64,000 nt of DNA from Mycosarcoma maydis (Eukaryota > Basidiomycota > Ustilaginomycetes > Ustilaginales): contig NC_026480.1 in assembly GCF_000328475.2 (NCBI RefSeq), positions 1,240,001 through 1,304,000 of the forward strand, read 5' to 3'. This document shows positions 61,105-64,000 of the stretch, piece by piece. Below the pieces are notes generated by a model. It did no database searches, was not told the origin of the DNA, and saw only the letters and a program-made list of their open reading frames with translations. A program made the position numbers and the translations under genes. Numbering within the stretch: position 1 is the first letter of the stretch; each line of letters starts with the position of its first letter.

Positions 61105-64000
61105 ATGCTCAAGCGTGCCGTAGCCAAAGTCACTGGCGACTCTTCTGGCGAGAATGGTCACTCGAAAGTGTCTCGCTCGCCTTCCACCGGTCAGGCCACA
61201 CCCAACGCACCTCCCTCGGCCAAGTCTACCATCAACTCAACCCAGAGCGCTGACCTTCCCGATAAAAAATTCCGCCTTTCGCACATCTTCTCTGGCCACT
61301 CGCTTCCCGGTACACGTAGATCCACCTCGCGCGCTGCCAGCCTCGATGAGCCGCGTCCTAGCGCCGTCAAAAAGGCGCAGCGCATCGAAGAAAAGGAGCG
61401 CAAGGCTATAGAGCAGGAGAAGGTCAAGGAGAGGATCGCTATGGCTCGCAAGTACTCGGATCTTCGCGCTGCACAGATTGAAACTCCAGAACAGCGCGCT
61501 CGCTACGGCGAAGAGTATCCCGTCGATTGGAACAAACACCACGACCAGTGGGCTAACATCTTCACCATCTGCCACGATGCACAGATTGGCGACACCGTCA
61601 CACTGCGCGCTCGCATTCACACCATCCGAGACGTCAGCTCCCACCTCGTCTTTATCGTACTCCGCCAGCAGATCTCCACCATCCAAGCCGTGCTTGCCGA
61701 AGAGAACGACAACGTCACCGGTCACATGGTTCGATGGGCCAAGAGGCTGCCCCTCGAGTCGATCGTCCTCGTTCGTGGAAAGCTCCAAAAACCGCGCGAG
61801 CCGATCACGGGCACCACCACGCAGCAGGCCGAGATCAAAGTGCAGCAGCTCTACCTCGTCACCTCACCTAAAGAGCCGCTTCCTTTCAACGTCTACGATG
61901 CCGACCTCGTACTCAAGAAGAGCGACGATGATCACAGCGGCAGCGCAAGCGGTCATGGCACCGATTCCGATGGTGAAGGTCCGCCTCGTGACGAAAACCA
62001 CTCGATCGAACGCCATGAGGGTCCCGTCATCACGCAGCGTGTTCGCCTCACCAATCGTATCATTGATTTGCGCACTCCCACCGCTCAGGCCATCTTTCGC
62101 ATCAACGCCGCCATCTGCAACAATTTTCGCTCGCACCTCGACAAGAACCACTTTCTCGAGATTCACACCCCCAAGCTGCAAGGCGGCGCTTCGGAGTCGG
62201 GTTCGAGCGTCTTTATGCTCGACTACTTTGGTCGTCCCGCCTTCCTGGCCCAGAGTCCTCAGCTGTTCAAGCAGATGTGCATCGCGGCCGACTTCAAGCG
62301 TGTCTACGAGATTGGCCCCGTCTTTCGTGCCGAAAACTCCAACACCGCTCGTCATTTGACCGAATACACTGGCCTGGACATTGAAATGGAGATCGTCCAC
62401 TACTATGACGCCATCCGCGTCATTGACGGCATGCTCAAGAGCATCTTTGTTGCACTCAGGGACAACTTTAAGCCCGAGCGCGAGCTCATCAAGCGACACT
62501 TTCCCCACGAAGACCTAGTCTATCCCGAAGACACGCTCATCCTCCCCTTTGCACAGGGTGTCCGTCTGCTCGTACAGTCGGGCTACGTCGAGGAAGACGG
62601 CAGCGTGCCCAAGGAGGACGAGGATCTGCACACGCGTGCCGAAATTCGTCTTGGAGAGCTGATCAAGGAAAAGTACAACACTGACTACTACATTCTCGAC
62701 AAGTTTCCCTCCTCGGTCCGACCCTTCTACGCCATGGAGGACAAGGAGGACTCCAAAGTGACCAATTCGTTTGATATCTTTATTCGTGGTCAGGAGATCT
62801 GCACGGGTGGTCAGCGTATCCACGACATTGAAGAGCTCGAGCGCAAGATGCACCGTCTCTCGATCTCGTCCAAAGGAATGCAAGAGTACCTCGAGGGCTT
62901 CCGCCTTGGTGCACCTCCGCATGCAGGCTGCGGTATCGGCCTGGAACGACTGGTGATGCTTTATCTCAACTTGGGCGACGTCCGTTACGGAACGCTCTTC
63001 CACCGTGACCCTCGTAGTCTGCCGCTGCAGAAGAACGACGTGGACGAACTGCGTCACCCCGAGGCTAGCACCAACCCACCACCTTGGAAGCATCCACGAC
63101 TAGCGCTCAAGGCCGACGCAGAAAGCGAGCTGCGTGATCTGCAGCCCTTGGAGAAGCTCATCGCCAACTACGGTGATGCCTCCAACACGGCCTGGCTGGA
63201 CGACCGCTACAAGGTGTGGCGACATGCCGACACGGGTGCTGCTGTAGGCTACTCGCCGTTCAAGGGCTATGCCATGATCATTGGCGACCCGCTGTGCGAC
63301 AAAACACAGCTATCGCAGGTAATCTCGGCTTTCCTGCAATACATCAAGAAGGAGGCCAAACTCAAGCCTATTTGGATGATGGTGTGCGAAGAGGTCGAGG
63401 AGATCCTGGGCGGACGGCTCAATTGGTGCTCGCTTTCTTGTGCCGCGGAAGAGCGCGTGGAAGACCCAACGAAGAATCCAGCTCGACACGACCCTGATAT
63501 TCAGAAGAAGGTGCGCCACGCACGCAAGGAAGGTGTCAAGATCCAAGATTATGCGCTCGCCGAAAACGTGCCGGACGAGGTGATGCGCGAAACGGACGAG
63601 CGCATCGAGGACTGGCGCAAGAACCGCAAGGGCGAGCAAGTGCACATGACCGACGTGCACCCATGGCGCGACATGTCGCACCGCGTCTATTACATTGCGC
63701 GCGACTCTTCGAGCAAAGTTTGCGCCATGGTGGTGCTGCACCAGCTCTCACCACAACATGGGTGGCAAATCAAGTGGGCGCTTGATTTTCCCGGTGCGCC
63801 CAACGGCACCATCGAACATGTCATTCTGCACGCGCTCGAGAACAATGCCGGCAGCAAGATGACATTTGGCGCCTCTGCGACCTCCAAGCTGGTGGCCAAG
63901 CACGGTTTGAGCAAGGTCACAACAAAGTGGTTGACCAAGGCGTACAACTCGCTAGCTGAGCATAACAAGCTCACCAACAAGGGCGAGTTCAGGCAGAAGC
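61105..64000 (+). CDS. AspRS-DUF2156 fusion, ErdS type (3' end beyond window)
   Basis: The frame from the ATG at 61105 is open to the window edge (965 codons seen). A Lys/Glu-rich helix (about 90-125) precedes an OB-fold anticodon-binding domain near 160-240. The class II catalytic core follows from about 310, with motif 2 (FRAENSNTARHL, near 407) and motif 3 (GCGIGLERLVML, near 608), as in cytosolic aspartyl-tRNA synthetase. From about residue 680 a second domain begins: WLDDRYKVWRHADTGAAVGY, KGYAMIIGDPLC and GWQIKWALDFPGAP. This is the DUF2156/aminoacyl-tRNA transferase fold. The combination is that of fungal ErdS, which charges tRNA-Asp and transfers aspartate to ergosterol. Whether it also supplies protein synthesis cannot be read here. 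Confidence 0.88.
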   Translation, partial: MLKRAVAKVTGDSSGENGHSKVSRSPSTGQATPNAPPSAKSTINSTQSADLPDKKFRLSHIFSGHSLPGTRRSTSRAASLDEPRPSAVKKAQRIEEKERKAIEQEKVKERIAMARKYSDLRAAQIETPEQRARYGEEYPVDWNKHHDQWANIFTICHDAQIGDTVTLRARIHTIRDVSSHLVFIVLRQQISTIQAVLAEENDNVTGHMVRWAKRLPLESIVLVRGKLQKPREPITGTTTQQAEIKVQQLYLVTSPKEPLPFNVYDADLVLKKSDDDHSGSASGHGTDSDGEGPPRDENHSIERHEGPVITQRVRLTNRIIDLRTPTAQAIFRINAAICNNFRSHLDKNHFLEIHTPKLQGGASESGSSVFMLDYFGRPAFLAQSPQLFKQMCIAADFKRVYEIGPVFRAENSNTARHLTEYTGLDIEMEIVHYYDAIRVIDGMLKSIFVALRDNFKPERELIKRHFPHEDLVYPEDTLILPFAQGVRLLVQSGYVEEDGSVPKEDEDLHTRAEIRLGELIKEKYNTDYYILDKFPSSVRPFYAMEDKEDSKVTNSFDIFIRGQEICTGGQRIHDIEELERKMHRLSISSKGMQEYLEGFRLGAPPHAGCGIGLERLVMLYLNLGDVRYGTLFHRDPRSLPLQKNDVDELRHPEASTNPPPWKHPRLALKADAESELRDLQPLEKLIANYGDASNTAWLDDRYKVWRHADTGAAVGYSPFKGYAMIIGDPLCDKTQLSQVISAFLQYIKKEAKLKPIWMMVCEEVEEILGGRLNWCSLSCAAEERVEDPTKNPARHDPDIQKKVRHARKEGVKIQDYALAENVPDEVMRETDERIEDWRKNRKGEQVHMTDVHPWRDMSHRVYYIARDSSSKVCAMVVLHQLSPQHGWQIKWALDFPGAPNGTIEHVILHALENNAGSKMTFGASATSKLVAKHGLSKVTTKWLTKAYNSLAEHNKLTNKGEFRQK

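Overview
The window looks like nuclear DNA of a smut fungus (Ustilaginales), most probably Ustilago maydis or a close relative. The genes are long and mostly intronless, with GC-rich codon use. They encode fungal proteins (GUF1, PET191, MED10, a HAP5-type CCAAT factor, methylisocitrate lyase, an aspartyl-tRNA synthetase fused to a DUF2156 domain). The intergenic DNA is peppered with a short palindrome-like motif, AATCACGAAT / ATTCGTGATT. I see 26 intact protein genes, one interrupted gene running off the right edge, one degenerate gene on the minus strand, a truncated LINE-type retroelement and several tandem repeats. I found no rRNA, tRNA or CRISPR array. Species identity is inference from memory of the group, not from a search.

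Layout. 1-1430 is gene-free. 1.4-7.4 kb holds a DHA2-type transporter, a DsbA-like thioredoxin-fold protein, a Pmp3-type membrane protein with a long tail, and a zinc-independent MDR oxidoreductase. 7.7-12.9 kb holds two S10 serine carboxypeptidases on the minus strand with a small secreted protein gene between them. 14.5-17.5 kb encodes a large F-box-like protein. A 3 kb gene-poor stretch dense in the AATCACG motif follows. 20.5-28.3 kb encodes mitochondrial translation factor GUF1, mitochondrial 2-methylisocitrate lyase, an EFM2-like methyltransferase and an unrecognised protein. 29.9-33.2 kb has a small secreted, tail-anchored or GPI-type protein, the three-exon gene PET191 (recovered by hand splicing) and a secreted alpha/beta hydrolase with a C-terminal membrane anchor. 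33.3-34.9 kb contains a broken gene and a decayed partial copy of it. 35.9-44.5 kb holds a GH16 glucanase, a DHA1-type transporter and an unusual fusion of a GH16-like ectodomain with an acyltransferase-3 membrane domain. 44.5-48.5 kb is gene-poor and holds the retroelement relic. 48.5-59.1 kb holds a GT2 glycosyltransferase, a head-to-head pair of divergent succinyl-CoA ligase alpha- and beta-like genes, a ubiquitin hydrolase head-to-head with MED10, an MpaB/DUF2236 oxygenase-like gene and a HAP5-type factor. The window ends inside an AspRS-DUF2156 fusion of the ErdS (sterol aspartylation) type.

Themes. Several genes concern the cell surface and secretion: GH16, GH16-AT3 fusion, GT2, carboxypeptidases, small secreted proteins and the anchored hydrolase. 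Several are mitochondrial: GUF1, PET191, methylisocitrate lyase and the SCS-like pair. The most unusual items are the SCS-like divergent pair with a degenerate ATP-grasp half, the GH16-AT3 fusion, and the heptamer motif that I find around genes but not inside any gene I accept.
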